This document shows positions 8,849 to 16,487 of a stretch of DNA of 64,000 bases, in pieces. The DNA is taken from positions 1,178,001 through 1,242,000 of the forward strand of contig NZ_BMFT01000001.1 of the NCBI RefSeq assembly GCF_014639155.1. Reading direction: 5' to 3'. Origin of the DNA: Paenibacillus segetis (GTDB taxonomy: Bacteria; Bacillota; Bacilli; Paenibacillales; Paenibacillaceae). Both the position numbers and the translations under genes were made by a program. Positions within the stretch are counted from its first letter, which is position 1. Each line of letters begins with the position of its first letter. A model generated the notes under the pieces. The model worked only from the letters and a program-made list of their open reading frames with translations. It did not search any database and was not told where the DNA came from.

Positions 8849-8876
8849 GGATAACGATTAAATAGCTCTATATTTC

Positions 8877-9560
8877 TTAGTCGCGGTTATTGTTAACGAA
8901 CATAAGGATTAAACGTGCTAGTTCGAGTAGGGAGACTAGCGCAGCGGCTACATACGTTAATGCGGCTGCGTTAAGAACCTTAGCTACACCTTGTTCATCC
9001 TGATTAGACGCAAGTCCATTACTCAGCATAATCCGCCGGGCGCGATTGCTGGCATCGAACTCGACTGGTAAAGTAACCAATTGAAACAGAACGGCTGCAG
9101 AGAAGAAAACAATTCCTAGGCCTACCAAGTTAAAGAATCCGAATAGAAAACCAGCCAATATCATGAATGGGGCGATTCCCGATGCAAAATTTACGAAAGG
9201 AAACATACGATGACGTAATACAAGCATAGGATAAGCTTCTTTGTGTTGAATAGCGTGCCCAACTTCGTGACAAGCTACTGCTACAGCTGAGACTGAACTT
9301 TCATGGTAGACAGGTTCGGACAAACGAACAACACGTTTGATTGGGTCGTAGTGGTCAGATAAGGTTCCGCTTACTGGTTCTATAGGAACATCATATAACC
9401 CATTAGCATCGAGCATACGGCGTGCAGCTTCACGCCCCGTTAATCCATAAGTATTAGGAACTTCCGAAAATTTATTGAAAGTCCCCTTAACTCGGAACTG
9501 AGCCCACATCGATAATGCGAAAGCTATAATGATCGGAATGTACATAAGATTAGAATTCAT
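8877..9560 (-). CDS. YugP-type zinc membrane metallopeptidase
   Basis: A 227-residue membrane protein with the zinc motif HEVGH (H98, E99, H102), an N-terminal membrane anchor and three further hydrophobic segments (about residues 120-170 and 195-222). This matches the YugP family of putative neutral zinc metallopeptidases; the substrate is unknown. ATG 9560 is preferred because GGAGG lies 7 bases upstream; the ATG two codons earlier is too close. A MerR-type gene lies 31 bases upstream on the same strand, so the two may be cotranscribed. Confidence 0.9.
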   Translation of the reverse strand: MNSNLMYIPIIIAFALSMWAQFRVKGTFNKFSEVPNTYGLTGREAARRMLDANGLYDVPIEPVSGTLSDHYDPIKRVVRLSEPVYHESSVSAVAVACHEVGHAIQHKEAYPMLVLRHRMFPFVNFASGIAPFMILAGFLFGFFNLVGLGIVFFSAAVLFQLVTLPVEFDASNRARRIMLSNGLASNQDEQGVAKVLNAAALTYVAAALVSLLELARLILMFVNNNRD

Positions 9561-9591
9561 AAACATGCCTCCATAGTTGAATTGTTGATGA

Positions 9592-10023
9592 TTACGTAAA
9601 AGGGCCGTGATTTAGCAAGATGTTTAATGCCTCGATGCAAGCGAGACTTTGCGGCATTAAATGTGAGAACGCTCGGCGAGCTTGATTAGGCTGTAAGTTA
9701 GAAATAAGTGGCTCGAGTTCTTTAACTTGGCGTTGAAGTTGTACCATCTGAATCTCAAGTGAAGATAATTTCTCTGTTACTTGCTCCTCAGGGCTCACTT
9801 TATTCCATTGCTCCAGCTTTTCGCGGATCTCTTCTAACGTATACTTCTCTTGTTTCATCTCATTAATACGTTCCAACCGGGTTAAGGTTTCAGAACTATA
9901 TAAACGATAATTCTTCTGGGTTCGTGTCTCTGGAGTAATTAATCCGAGCTTCGTGTAATAGTCGATGGTACGTTCGCTGACATCTGCTGCTTTAGCTAAT
10001 TCTCCGATTCGAAATAGTTTCAT
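9592..10023 (-). CDS. MerR family transcriptional regulator
   Basis: A 143-residue regulator with an N-terminal winged helix-turn-helix (FRIGELAKAADVSERTIDYYTKLGLI), a dimerisation coiled coil (about 75-110) and a short C-terminal tail without obvious metal-binding cysteines. It is not GlnR or TnrA by sequence. It is transcribed divergently from amtB with 276 bases between starts. ATG 10023 gives the normal MerR N-terminus, but its GGAG is only 2 bases away, so the upstream ATG at 10050 cannot be excluded. Confidence 0.82.
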   Translation of the reverse strand: MKLFRIGELAKAADVSERTIDYYTKLGLITPETRTQKNYRLYSSETLTRLERINEMKQEKYTLEEIREKLEQWNKVSPEEQVTEKLSSLEIQMVQLQRQVKELEPLISNLQPNQARRAFSHLMPQSLACIEALNILLNHGPFT

Positions 10024-10149
10024 ATCTCCAATAGGCTCACCCCTCCACATATACTTAATTTTATCTATCTCTATGTAGCTAATGATACCTGAATTACAAC
10101 AGTACAGTCAAACGTTATGCTTTAAATTACTTAGTAACTTTCTTATCGA

Positions 10150-10166
10150 TGTAATTGAATGTTACA
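10150..10166. promoter_or_regulatory. GlnR/TnrA-type binding site
   Basis: TGTAATTGAATGTTACA matches TGTNA-N7-TNACA, the nitrogen-control consensus of Bacillus GlnR/TnrA, exactly. It lies about 50 bases upstream of the amtB -35 box, so activation by a TnrA/GlnR-like protein is plausible although the distance is longer than usual. Confidence 0.6.
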
Positions 10167-10214
10167 TATAATGTTACGAAAAGTGCAAAATAAAACATTT
10201 TTTTCAGAAAACTA

Positions 10215-10244
10215 TTGTCATATCCGTATATTTGGTCTTATAAT
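10215..10244 (+). promoter_or_regulatory. Sigma-A promoter of amtB
   Basis: TTGTCA (10215-10220), an 18-base spacer and TATAAT (10239-10244), giving a leader of about 50 bases before the ATG at 10300. Confidence 0.65.
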
Positions 10245-10299
10245 CACCTTAACAATTTGAATTGTGTAAGGAAACATGACATTGAAGGGGCGGGGTAAT

Positions 10300-11694
10300 A
10301 TGAAAAGAAAGTGGCTGTTTGGATTATTAGGTGTAGTTGCAGTATTAGCTTTTCCGATGTCAGCATTTGCTGCAGATGGTGAGGTTACAAACACGGTATT
10401 AGAAGTTGGACTGAATTCGTTGTTCGTATTCCTTGCTGCTATGTTGGTATTTTTTATGCAAGCAGGGTTCGCTCTATTAGAAGCTGGTACAGTACGGATG
10501 AAAAATGCAGGTCATGTCGCAGGTAAAACTGTACTGACTTTGGGTATTACAGTTATTGTTTGGTGGGCTTTTGGTTTTGGTTTCGCTTTTGGTGATGGTA
10601 ATAGCTTTTTGGGAACAACCGGGTTCTTATTTGGAGGAGACGGAGCGATTGGCTCGTTTAGTGTCTTTTCAGAAGTTGGAGTTTCTCTTAACCTGATGTT
10701 CTTGTTCCAAATGGCATTTGCTGCTGTATCGCTTGCTATTGCTTGTGGTGGTATGGCTGAGCGTGCAAAGCTTAGTGTATACATTATATTCGGTGTGATA
10801 TTCACGATTGTTATTTATCCGATTGTAGCTCACTGGGTATGGGGCGGTGGCTGGTTAGGAAACCTCGGTATGCAGGATTACGCTGGTTCGACTGTGGTCC
10901 ATCTCACAGGTGCAACGGCAGCTTTGGTAGCTGCACTTCTACTCAAACCACGTTTAGGTAAGTACAACAAAGAAGGGAAGCCGAATAGCATTCCAGGTCA
11001 TAACCAAGTGTTGACGGTTTTAGGGGTTATCATTTTATGGATCGGCTGGTTTGGGTTTAACCCGGGCAGCGCATTGACACCACTAGGTGATGGATTTTTC
11101 GGATATGTTCTGATGACAACCAATTTGGCTGCCGCTGCGGGTGGAGTTGCTGCGCTCTTAATCTCTTGGATGATTCTTGGTAAATCGGATATTCCGAGTA
11201 TGTTAAATGGTGTCTTGGCCGCTCTTGTAGCGATTACCGGATCTTGTGCATTTGTAGACCCTTGGGCATCCGTTGTGATCGGTGCGGTTGCAGGTGTGCT
11301 TACTTTCTTCACAGCTAGATGGTTTGAACGTTCAGGGCTTGATGATCCAATCTGTGCATTCTCAGTTCACGGCATTGCGGGGGTATGGGGAGCTATTTCC
11401 ACAGGTTTATTCGCAACACCAGAGCTCGCGGAAAAAACAGGAGTTGGTAAAGCAGGGTTGTTCTACGGTGGTGGCTTTGAACAATTGGGTGTTCAAGTGC
11501 TAGGTGTAATTGGAACTTTTGCTTTCGTATTCGTTCTGTCCTTCCTGGTCATGGGTGCGATGAAATATTTAACGGGTTTACGTGTCACTGAGGAAGAAGA
11601 GATGATGGGGCTTGATATTAGTGAGCATGGTACTTATGGGTACCCAGAACAAATGAGTTTGTTGAACTCAAGTGCTAAGAATACTTCGGTCTAA
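10300..11694 (+). CDS. amtB: Ammonium transporter AmtB
   Basis: A 464-residue Amt/Mep/Rh channel for ammonium with a cleavable-looking N-terminal signal (residues 1-24, ending SAFAADG) and eleven membrane segments. Family motifs include AGFALLEAGTVRMKNA, the ALAC-like CGGMAERAKL, and WFGFNPGSAL; the pore histidines fall in HLTGATAAL and SVHGIAG. The ATG at 10300 has a purine-rich GGGGCGGGG site. No glnK follows; instead a DUF294 nucleotidyltransferase and an exonuclease gene do. An exact GlnR/TnrA site lies upstream, which fits nitrogen-limited expression. Confidence 0.94.
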   Translation: MKRKWLFGLLGVVAVLAFPMSAFAADGEVTNTVLEVGLNSLFVFLAAMLVFFMQAGFALLEAGTVRMKNAGHVAGKTVLTLGITVIVWWAFGFGFAFGDGNSFLGTTGFLFGGDGAIGSFSVFSEVGVSLNLMFLFQMAFAAVSLAIACGGMAERAKLSVYIIFGVIFTIVIYPIVAHWVWGGGWLGNLGMQDYAGSTVVHLTGATAALVAALLLKPRLGKYNKEGKPNSIPGHNQVLTVLGVIILWIGWFGFNPGSALTPLGDGFFGYVLMTTNLAAAAGGVAALLISWMILGKSDIPSMLNGVLAALVAITGSCAFVDPWASVVIGAVAGVLTFFTARWFERSGLDDPICAFSVHGIAGVWGAISTGLFATPELAEKTGVGKAGLFYGGGFEQLGVQVLGVIGTFAFVFVLSFLVMGAMKYLTGLRVTEEEEMMGLDISEHGTYGYPEQMSLLNSSAKNTSV

Positions 11695-11759
11695 CATTTA
11701 TTAAAGTACCTATTTATCTTGATTAAGTTGAGGTTCTAACCAAGAAAGGGAGTGTGGCC

Positions 11760-12860
11760 ATGAGCAACGGAATAGACCGCGATATCGTTAAGTTTACATC
11801 GATATCGTCGGCCTCCTCTCCTGAATTGTTGAAGATGGCCAGGATTAAGGAACAAGCGGCGATTTACGACAGCTTAGCAACCTTATCCATTGGGAAATGG
11901 AACCAGATTGTTTGCGGCATGCATGATGAGATCATGACTAGAGCTGTGACGCTGTGTGAAGAAGCCTTAATTCAGGAGGGTTTCGGCCCTCCACCTACCT
12001 CATATGCTTTCGTGACATTTGGTAGCGCTGGGCGTGGTGAACAAACGCTATGGAGTGACCAAGATAATGGGTTGATTATAGGGGAGAGTAGCACAAGTGA
12101 GGAAGAAGAGATAACCTTCTATTTTGAACAATTTGGTCTGAGACTTTCCAGTATTTTAGAGGAAGTTGGCTATCCTTTATGTCCCGGTAATGTCATGATA
12201 TCTAATCCTTTATGGCGGAAGAATCTTCGAGATTGGGAGAGGCAATTGTGGTTCTGGAGCGGTCTAAGAGGTTGGGAGCAAGTTCGTTATTTAATGATTG
12301 CTGCAGATCTACGTCATGTAACAGGGGATCAAGTATTGACCATAACGCTTAGGGCGTCTATAACCCGGGTGATGGAGCAAAATGGGGATTCGGACAATGA
12401 TCTCTGCGCTGCTGTTCTTCGCAATACAGTGAGACATAAAGCAGCCCTAAATGTTCTGGGACAAGTGATTACGGAGCAATCGGGCCAATATACGGGAGAT
12501 TTCGATGTGAAGTATGGTCTCTATATCCCAATTGTAAATGCTATTCGTTATTTAGCTTTACATTATGGTGTAGAGTCTCCTTCTACTTACGATAGAATAT
12601 CGCAGTTAGAACAGCTTGAAGCGGTACCGGTTCGAGAGCTAGATTCTTGCCGAAAGGCCCTGGATACAGCGATAAGATTGAGATCTCTAATGTCCGGCGT
12701 AGATGAGAAAGGCATGCTAACTGGGAATAATTATTTGCCTCAGACTTTGATCAGACAGAAAGAAGTTAGACTAGAGCTACGGGAGGCTCTAAGTACGGTG
12801 CGACTGATGTATCGCACATTACAGAGACAGCATCGATATGCGGAGAGGAATTGGTTATGA
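11760..12860 (+). CDS. DUF294 GlnD-like nucleotidyltransferase
   Basis: A 366-residue cytosolic protein. The nucleotidyltransferase motif GSAGRGEQT (from G88) with WSDQD (D100, D102) has the catalytic G-S and D-x-D pattern of the Pol-beta-like fold shared with GlnD; the remainder is the helical DUF294 substrate-binding region. There are no CBS or cyclic-nucleotide domains, unlike many DUF294 proteins. It starts at ATG 11760, 8 bases after AAAGGGAG and 65 bases after amtB, and overlaps the exonuclease gene. A nucleotidylation role in nitrogen signalling is an inference from position and fold. Confidence 0.8.
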   Translation: MSNGIDRDIVKFTSISSASSPELLKMARIKEQAAIYDSLATLSIGKWNQIVCGMHDEIMTRAVTLCEEALIQEGFGPPPTSYAFVTFGSAGRGEQTLWSDQDNGLIIGESSTSEEEEITFYFEQFGLRLSSILEEVGYPLCPGNVMISNPLWRKNLRDWERQLWFWSGLRGWEQVRYLMIAADLRHVTGDQVLTITLRASITRVMEQNGDSDNDLCAAVLRNTVRHKAALNVLGQVITEQSGQYTGDFDVKYGLYIPIVNAIRYLALHYGVESPSTYDRISQLEQLEAVPVRELDSCRKALDTAIRLRSLMSGVDEKGMLTGNNYLPQTLIRQKEVRLELREALSTVRLMYRTLQRQHRYAERNWL

Positions 12861-13591
12861 ATGAGCAAATGAAGGGTAATGGTGGGTTCTGGGACACCTT
12901 GAAAAATGGGGGAGGTTCTCCACGTATTGCATCAATGCTTGGAGCTCCTAGCGCTCAACAAATAGCCTTTGTTCGCTCGCTGACCAAGGGACAGCGGAGA
13001 CCCGAATCTTTGAGGATTCCACTTACAGAACTAAAGACGGCTGTGTTTGATCTAGAAACCACGGGTTTCCATTATCATTATGGTGATGAAATTCTATCGT
13101 TTGGTGCGATTAAAGTAGAAGGGCAGGAAATTAGCGAAGACGTATATTATTCTTTAGCTCAGCCTGCTTGTACGATACCTGAGCGGATTGTTGAGTTAAC
13201 TGGAATTACAAGAGAAATGGCGCAGGATGCCCCGGTGTTGTTAGAAGCTTTACGAGGATTTATGTCATTTGTGGATGATCGAGTGCTTATCGCCCATGGT
13301 AGTGCACATGATAAAGCTTTTCTGGATGTTGCACTCTGGAAGACGACAAAGGCTCACTTGGGACACCGCGTTCTAGATACAATGATGATCGCACGGAAGT
13401 TAGAACCAACACGTGGTATATCTGGACTCGACGACTGGTTAGCTGCTTATGAGATTCCCGTTACACAGCGACATCATGCATTGGAAGATGCAAAAATGAC
13501 AGCGAAGCTGTGGATCAATCTCATTCAACGCTTAAATGAACGAGGGGTTGTTACTTTGGGTGATCTCTACGCTTATTTGAGCAGAAGCTAG
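12857..13591 (+). CDS. DnaQ-like 3'-5' exonuclease (DEDDh)
   Basis: A 244-residue protein whose first 60 residues are unassigned, followed by an epsilon-type exonuclease domain. ExoI is FDLETTG (D65, E67), ExoII is in LIAHGSAHDKAFLD, and ExoIII is HHALEDAKMTAKLW. These are the four acidic residues and histidine of the DEDDh class. The ATG overlaps the stop of the DUF294 gene by ATGA, indicating translational coupling. It is not fused to a polymerase; the substrate (DNA, RNA or nucleotide-tagged molecules) is open. Confidence 0.85.
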   Translation: MNEQMKGNGGFWDTLKNGGGSPRIASMLGAPSAQQIAFVRSLTKGQRRPESLRIPLTELKTAVFDLETTGFHYHYGDEILSFGAIKVEGQEISEDVYYSLAQPACTIPERIVELTGITREMAQDAPVLLEALRGFMSFVDDRVLIAHGSAHDKAFLDVALWKTTKAHLGHRVLDTMMIARKLEPTRGISGLDDWLAAYEIPVTQRHHALEDAKMTAKLWINLIQRLNERGVVTLGDLYAYLSRS

Positions 13592-13628
13592 GTAGCTGGA
13601 AAATGAACCGAATAATGATCGTGATATT

Positions 13629-13656
13629 ACCGTCCGGATTACCGGGCGGTTTTGTA
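13629..13656 (+). terminator. Terminator of the amtB operon
   Basis: ACCGTCCGG and CCGGGCGGT form a G+C-rich stem around ATTA, followed by TTTTG. Confidence 0.8.
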
Positions 13657-13727
13657 TTGTGTACAAGTATCGCTGTGAGTTAATTAACTATTAAGTCAAT
13701 GACTTTATGCTCTTAAAGATCTTTTAA

Positions 13728-13757
13728 TTGAAACAATTTGCGAAATAAGGATACAAT
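13728..13757 (+). promoter_or_regulatory. Sigma-A promoter of the TlpA/ResA-like gene
   Basis: TTGAAA (13728-13733), an 18-base spacer and TACAAT (13752-13757). The transcript would start near 13764, which rules out the in-frame ATG at 13763 and supports ATG 13814. Confidence 0.6.
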
Positions 13758-13813
13758 AGCATATGAATGGCAAAGAAACTAACCATTACATATCACATAA
13801 AGGACGTTGTAGG

Positions 13814-14410
13814 ATGAATCGAAACAGATGGATTTTGATTGGCCTATTGCTTCTGCTGGGGGTCGCCCTATATGGAAACACTGGGAAAGGACTATTGTCC
13901 TTTGTAAGAACTACCGATAAATCAGAAACAGAAACTAATCTCGATCAAAATAGCGAATCATTGAGCGCTTTGGCTGCGGCTGGAGCACCTAAACCGGGGA
14001 GTGCAACACCTGAGTTCACACTCAAGGGGCTGGATGGAAAGTCATATCAGGTTGGTGGGCAGCGCGAGAAGCCGTTGTTGCTTAATTTCTGGGCATCTTG
14101 GTGTGATCCCTGCAAGGAAGAGGCTCCTGACTTAGTTGATCTAGCGGGTAAATATAGCGACAAGCTTGATGTTTATGCTGTGAATGTTACGCAGTACGAC
14201 AAGATAGACAACGTTAAAGAGTTTGTGGAAACGTATAACTACACATTTCCGGTTTTATTAGATGAGAAGGAAGAGGTTTTTCGTAAATTTAACGGGGCTG
14301 CTTTTCCAACAAATGTATTGATCGATAAAAATGGAGTAATACAAGAACTGGTTATAGGCGTTCTCTCTGCAGAAGAGTTAGAAGCCAAAATAAAAAAGTT
14401 AGTAGATTGA
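13814..14410 (+). CDS. Membrane-anchored thiol-disulfide oxidoreductase, TlpA/ResA-like
   Basis: A 198-residue protein with one N-terminal membrane anchor (about residues 5-24), a linker and a thioredoxin-like domain. The redox motif is WASWCDPCKEE, and FPTNVLIDKNG contains the cis-proline. Such proteins act outside the membrane, reducing disulfides in cytochrome c maturation or other secreted proteins. ATG 13814 has AAAGGA 9 bases upstream. It stands alone, flanked by terminators, so the partner protein is not indicated. Confidence 0.88.
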   Translation: MNRNRWILIGLLLLLGVALYGNTGKGLLSFVRTTDKSETETNLDQNSESLSALAAAGAPKPGSATPEFTLKGLDGKSYQVGGQREKPLLLNFWASWCDPCKEEAPDLVDLAGKYSDKLDVYAVNVTQYDKIDNVKEFVETYNYTFPVLLDEKEEVFRKFNGAAFPTNVLIDKNGVIQELVIGVLSAEELEAKIKKLVD

Positions 14411-14413
14411 TAT

Positions 14414-14455
14414 TAAAAAGGGGATACCTATACTGAATAGGTGTCCCCTTTGTCT
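14414..14455. terminator. Bidirectional terminator
   Basis: AAAGGGGATACCTAT pairs with ATAGGTGTCCCCTTT around ACTGA. It separates the convergent TlpA-like and cimA genes. Confidence 0.88.
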
Positions 14456-14458
14456 TAA

Positions 14459-16078
14459 TTAATGGTTATTTAACCCCCGGCCAGCTGAAGGGATTTCTTC
14501 ATAATCTGCTCGTTTGGTTTGCCGCAAAAGGGCATAACGGAGACTATCTACTAGCGCTTCCCAGCTCGCTTCAATAACATTGCTTGATACTCCTACAGTA
14601 TTCCATGAGTTAGTGACATCAGTAGACTCAATCAATACTCTAACTTTCGAAGCGGTGGCGTCTTTGTCATCGAGGACACGAACTTTATAGTCGGACAAGT
14701 GCATATTCTGCAATCCAGGGTAATAGCTTATGAGGGCTTTGCGAAGTGCATTGTCTAGTGCGTTCACAGGCCCATTTCCTTCGGCTGCTGTATATACGCT
14801 TGTACCGTCGATGTTCAGCTTAACGAAAGCTTCAGATACAACATGATTTCCTGCTGTTTTTTCCACCAACATTTTAAATGATTCGAAAGTGAATAGTTCT
14901 TTAAGTTCACCGTTCGCTTGGCGTAGAAGCAGTTCCAACGAGGCGTCAGCGCCTTCGAATTGGTATCCCTCATGCTCTAAGTCTTTGATCTTGGAGATCA
15001 CATCGCGAGTGCTATCGTTATCCGAACTAAGCTCAATACCCATTTCCTGTGCTTTGGATAAAATATTACTCTGTCCAGCAAGCTCAGAGACCAGTATACG
15101 TTGATGGTTTCCTACAGTTTCTGGAGCGATATGTTCATAGGTTCGAGAATCGCGAAGGATCGCAGATACATGAATTCCACCTTTGTGGGCAAACGCTGAG
15201 GAGCCAACATACGGCTGGTTAATCGGCATATGCACATTGGCGATCTCACTGACATAGCGAGCGGTACTTGTTAATTGTTTAAGTTGATCTGGTTCTAGTA
15301 CGTTATAACCTAGTTTAAGTTGTAAGCTAGGAATAACTGAGCACAGATTGGCATTGCCACAACGTTCACCATAACCGTTCATCGTACCTTGAATTTGCTT
15401 CGCTCCGGCGCGTACCGCACTGATGGCGTTGGCAACGGCTAGTTCACAGTCATTGTGTGTATGAATACCAAGTCTGGCGGAGGTGACCTGTCCTGCCACT
15501 ACGGTAACGATATCGTGAACCTCATGGGGGAGTGATCCACCATTTGTATCGCACATAGTAAGCCAGTCTGCCCCGGCTTCTTCTGCTTTGCGTAAGACGG
15601 AAAGTGCGTAGGCTGGATTGTTCTTATACCCGTCGAAGAAGTGCTCGGCATCAAAAATAACTTCAAGTCCTTGACGCTTCAAATAAGCGATAGAATCGTA
15701 AATCATAGCTAGATTCTCATCAAGAGATGTCTGAAGAGCGGTGTGAACGTGGAAATCCCACGATTTACCGACCAGAGTGGCGGCTTGTGCGCCGGATTGA
15801 ATCAAACTGTTCAGGTTGGAATCATGCTCAGCATTGCTATCTTTACGGCGAGTGCTCCCGAAGGCTGTAATCTTAGCTGATAGGCCAAGTTGCTTAACCC
15901 GATTGAAAAATTCAATATCTTTGTTGTTGCTTCCCGGGATACCGCCTTCAATATAATGAACACCCAACTGATCCAGTCTTTTAGCGATCTTCAACTTATC
16001 GTCAACAGACAGGCTGATGCCTTCGCCTTGAGTCCCGTCTCGCAATGTAGTGTCGAAGATAGATATGGCCTTTGACAT
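14459..16078 (-). CDS. cimA: (R)-citramalate synthase
   Basis: A 539-residue enzyme of the DRE-TIM metallolyase family. It condenses pyruvate and acetyl-CoA to citramalate in the threonine-independent route to isoleucine. The motif FDTTLRDGTQGEG near the start, the metal-binding HTHND and NGYGERCGNANL follow the isopropylmalate/citramalate synthase pattern, and the C-terminal third (from about residue 400) is the LeuA dimer/regulatory domain. The length and the YIEGGIPGSNNKD region fit CimA rather than LeuA. ATG 16078 follows a GGGGG-containing site. No T-box leader is visible upstream. Confidence 0.9.
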   Translation of the reverse strand: MSKAISIFDTTLRDGTQGEGISLSVDDKLKIAKRLDQLGVHYIEGGIPGSNNKDIEFFNRVKQLGLSAKITAFGSTRRKDSNAEHDSNLNSLIQSGAQAATLVGKSWDFHVHTALQTSLDENLAMIYDSIAYLKRQGLEVIFDAEHFFDGYKNNPAYALSVLRKAEEAGADWLTMCDTNGGSLPHEVHDIVTVVAGQVTSARLGIHTHNDCELAVANAISAVRAGAKQIQGTMNGYGERCGNANLCSVIPSLQLKLGYNVLEPDQLKQLTSTARYVSEIANVHMPINQPYVGSSAFAHKGGIHVSAILRDSRTYEHIAPETVGNHQRILVSELAGQSNILSKAQEMGIELSSDNDSTRDVISKIKDLEHEGYQFEGADASLELLLRQANGELKELFTFESFKMLVEKTAGNHVVSEAFVKLNIDGTSVYTAAEGNGPVNALDNALRKALISYYPGLQNMHLSDYKVRVLDDKDATASKVRVLIESTDVTNSWNTVGVSSNVIEASWEALVDSLRYALLRQTKRADYEEIPSAGRGLNNH

Positions 16079-16121
16079 GATGGAATTTATCCCCCTTTGG
16101 ATGTCCTTGAATTTTGCGCTC

Positions 16122-16145
16122 TTAATTATAATTTTTTAATTATAA
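16122..16145 (-). promoter_or_regulatory. AT-rich promoter region of cimA with a direct repeat
   Basis: On the minus strand TTATAATTAA occurs twice, 14 bases apart, and each copy contains a TATAAT. This suggests a -10 region with two alternative starts; no good -35 box is visible. Confidence 0.35.
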
Positions 16146-16244
16146 CACCTGCTACCTTGTAATGTAACATGGTTTTTATTATTTTGCATACGTACCTGTT
16201 GACCCGATTCTTCTAAAAAAGGTATGCTGACACTAATAGTGGTA

Positions 16245-16448
16245 GTTCAAAAAGTCATCTTTTGATCACGAGGTATATCATGCTGCAGAATCGACATCGA
16301 ATCTTGAATTCAGCCGGGGCTTCCGGTGCTCACGTAGGTTCTGCCAGTAGATGCTTTCGAAGGCGTTTTCTCCGAAAACGTGAAGCTCCGCTCCTCAGCC
16401 CCTAGCTTTATTCAACCTTCTCGGTGCTGAAAAGCTGACTTTTTGAAC
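16245..16448. mobile_element. MITE-like element with long terminal inverted repeats
   Basis: The two ends are inverted copies: GTTCAAAAAGTCA at 16245-16257 and its complement at 16436-16448, with the match continuing imperfectly to about 24 bases (consensus GTTCAAAAAGTCANCTTTT). The 204-base interior is richer in G+C than its surroundings and has no reading frame for a transposase. A clear target duplication is not visible. It ends 40 bases before the dinB start. I recall similar interspersed sequences in Paenibacillus genomes, but that needs a search. Confidence 0.65.
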
Positions 16449-16487
16449 ACGTAATAACAGTAACCCACGAAAAATGAGGGAGCACAC

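Noticed and set aside
16079..16244. T-box riboswitch upstream of cimA
   Set aside because: No AGGGTGGNACCGCG-type T-box sequence or leader terminator is present; only an AT-rich promoter region is seen.
16449..16487. LexA (DinR) box controlling dinB
   Set aside because: No CGAAC-N4-GTTCG-type sequence is visible between the MITE-like element and the start.
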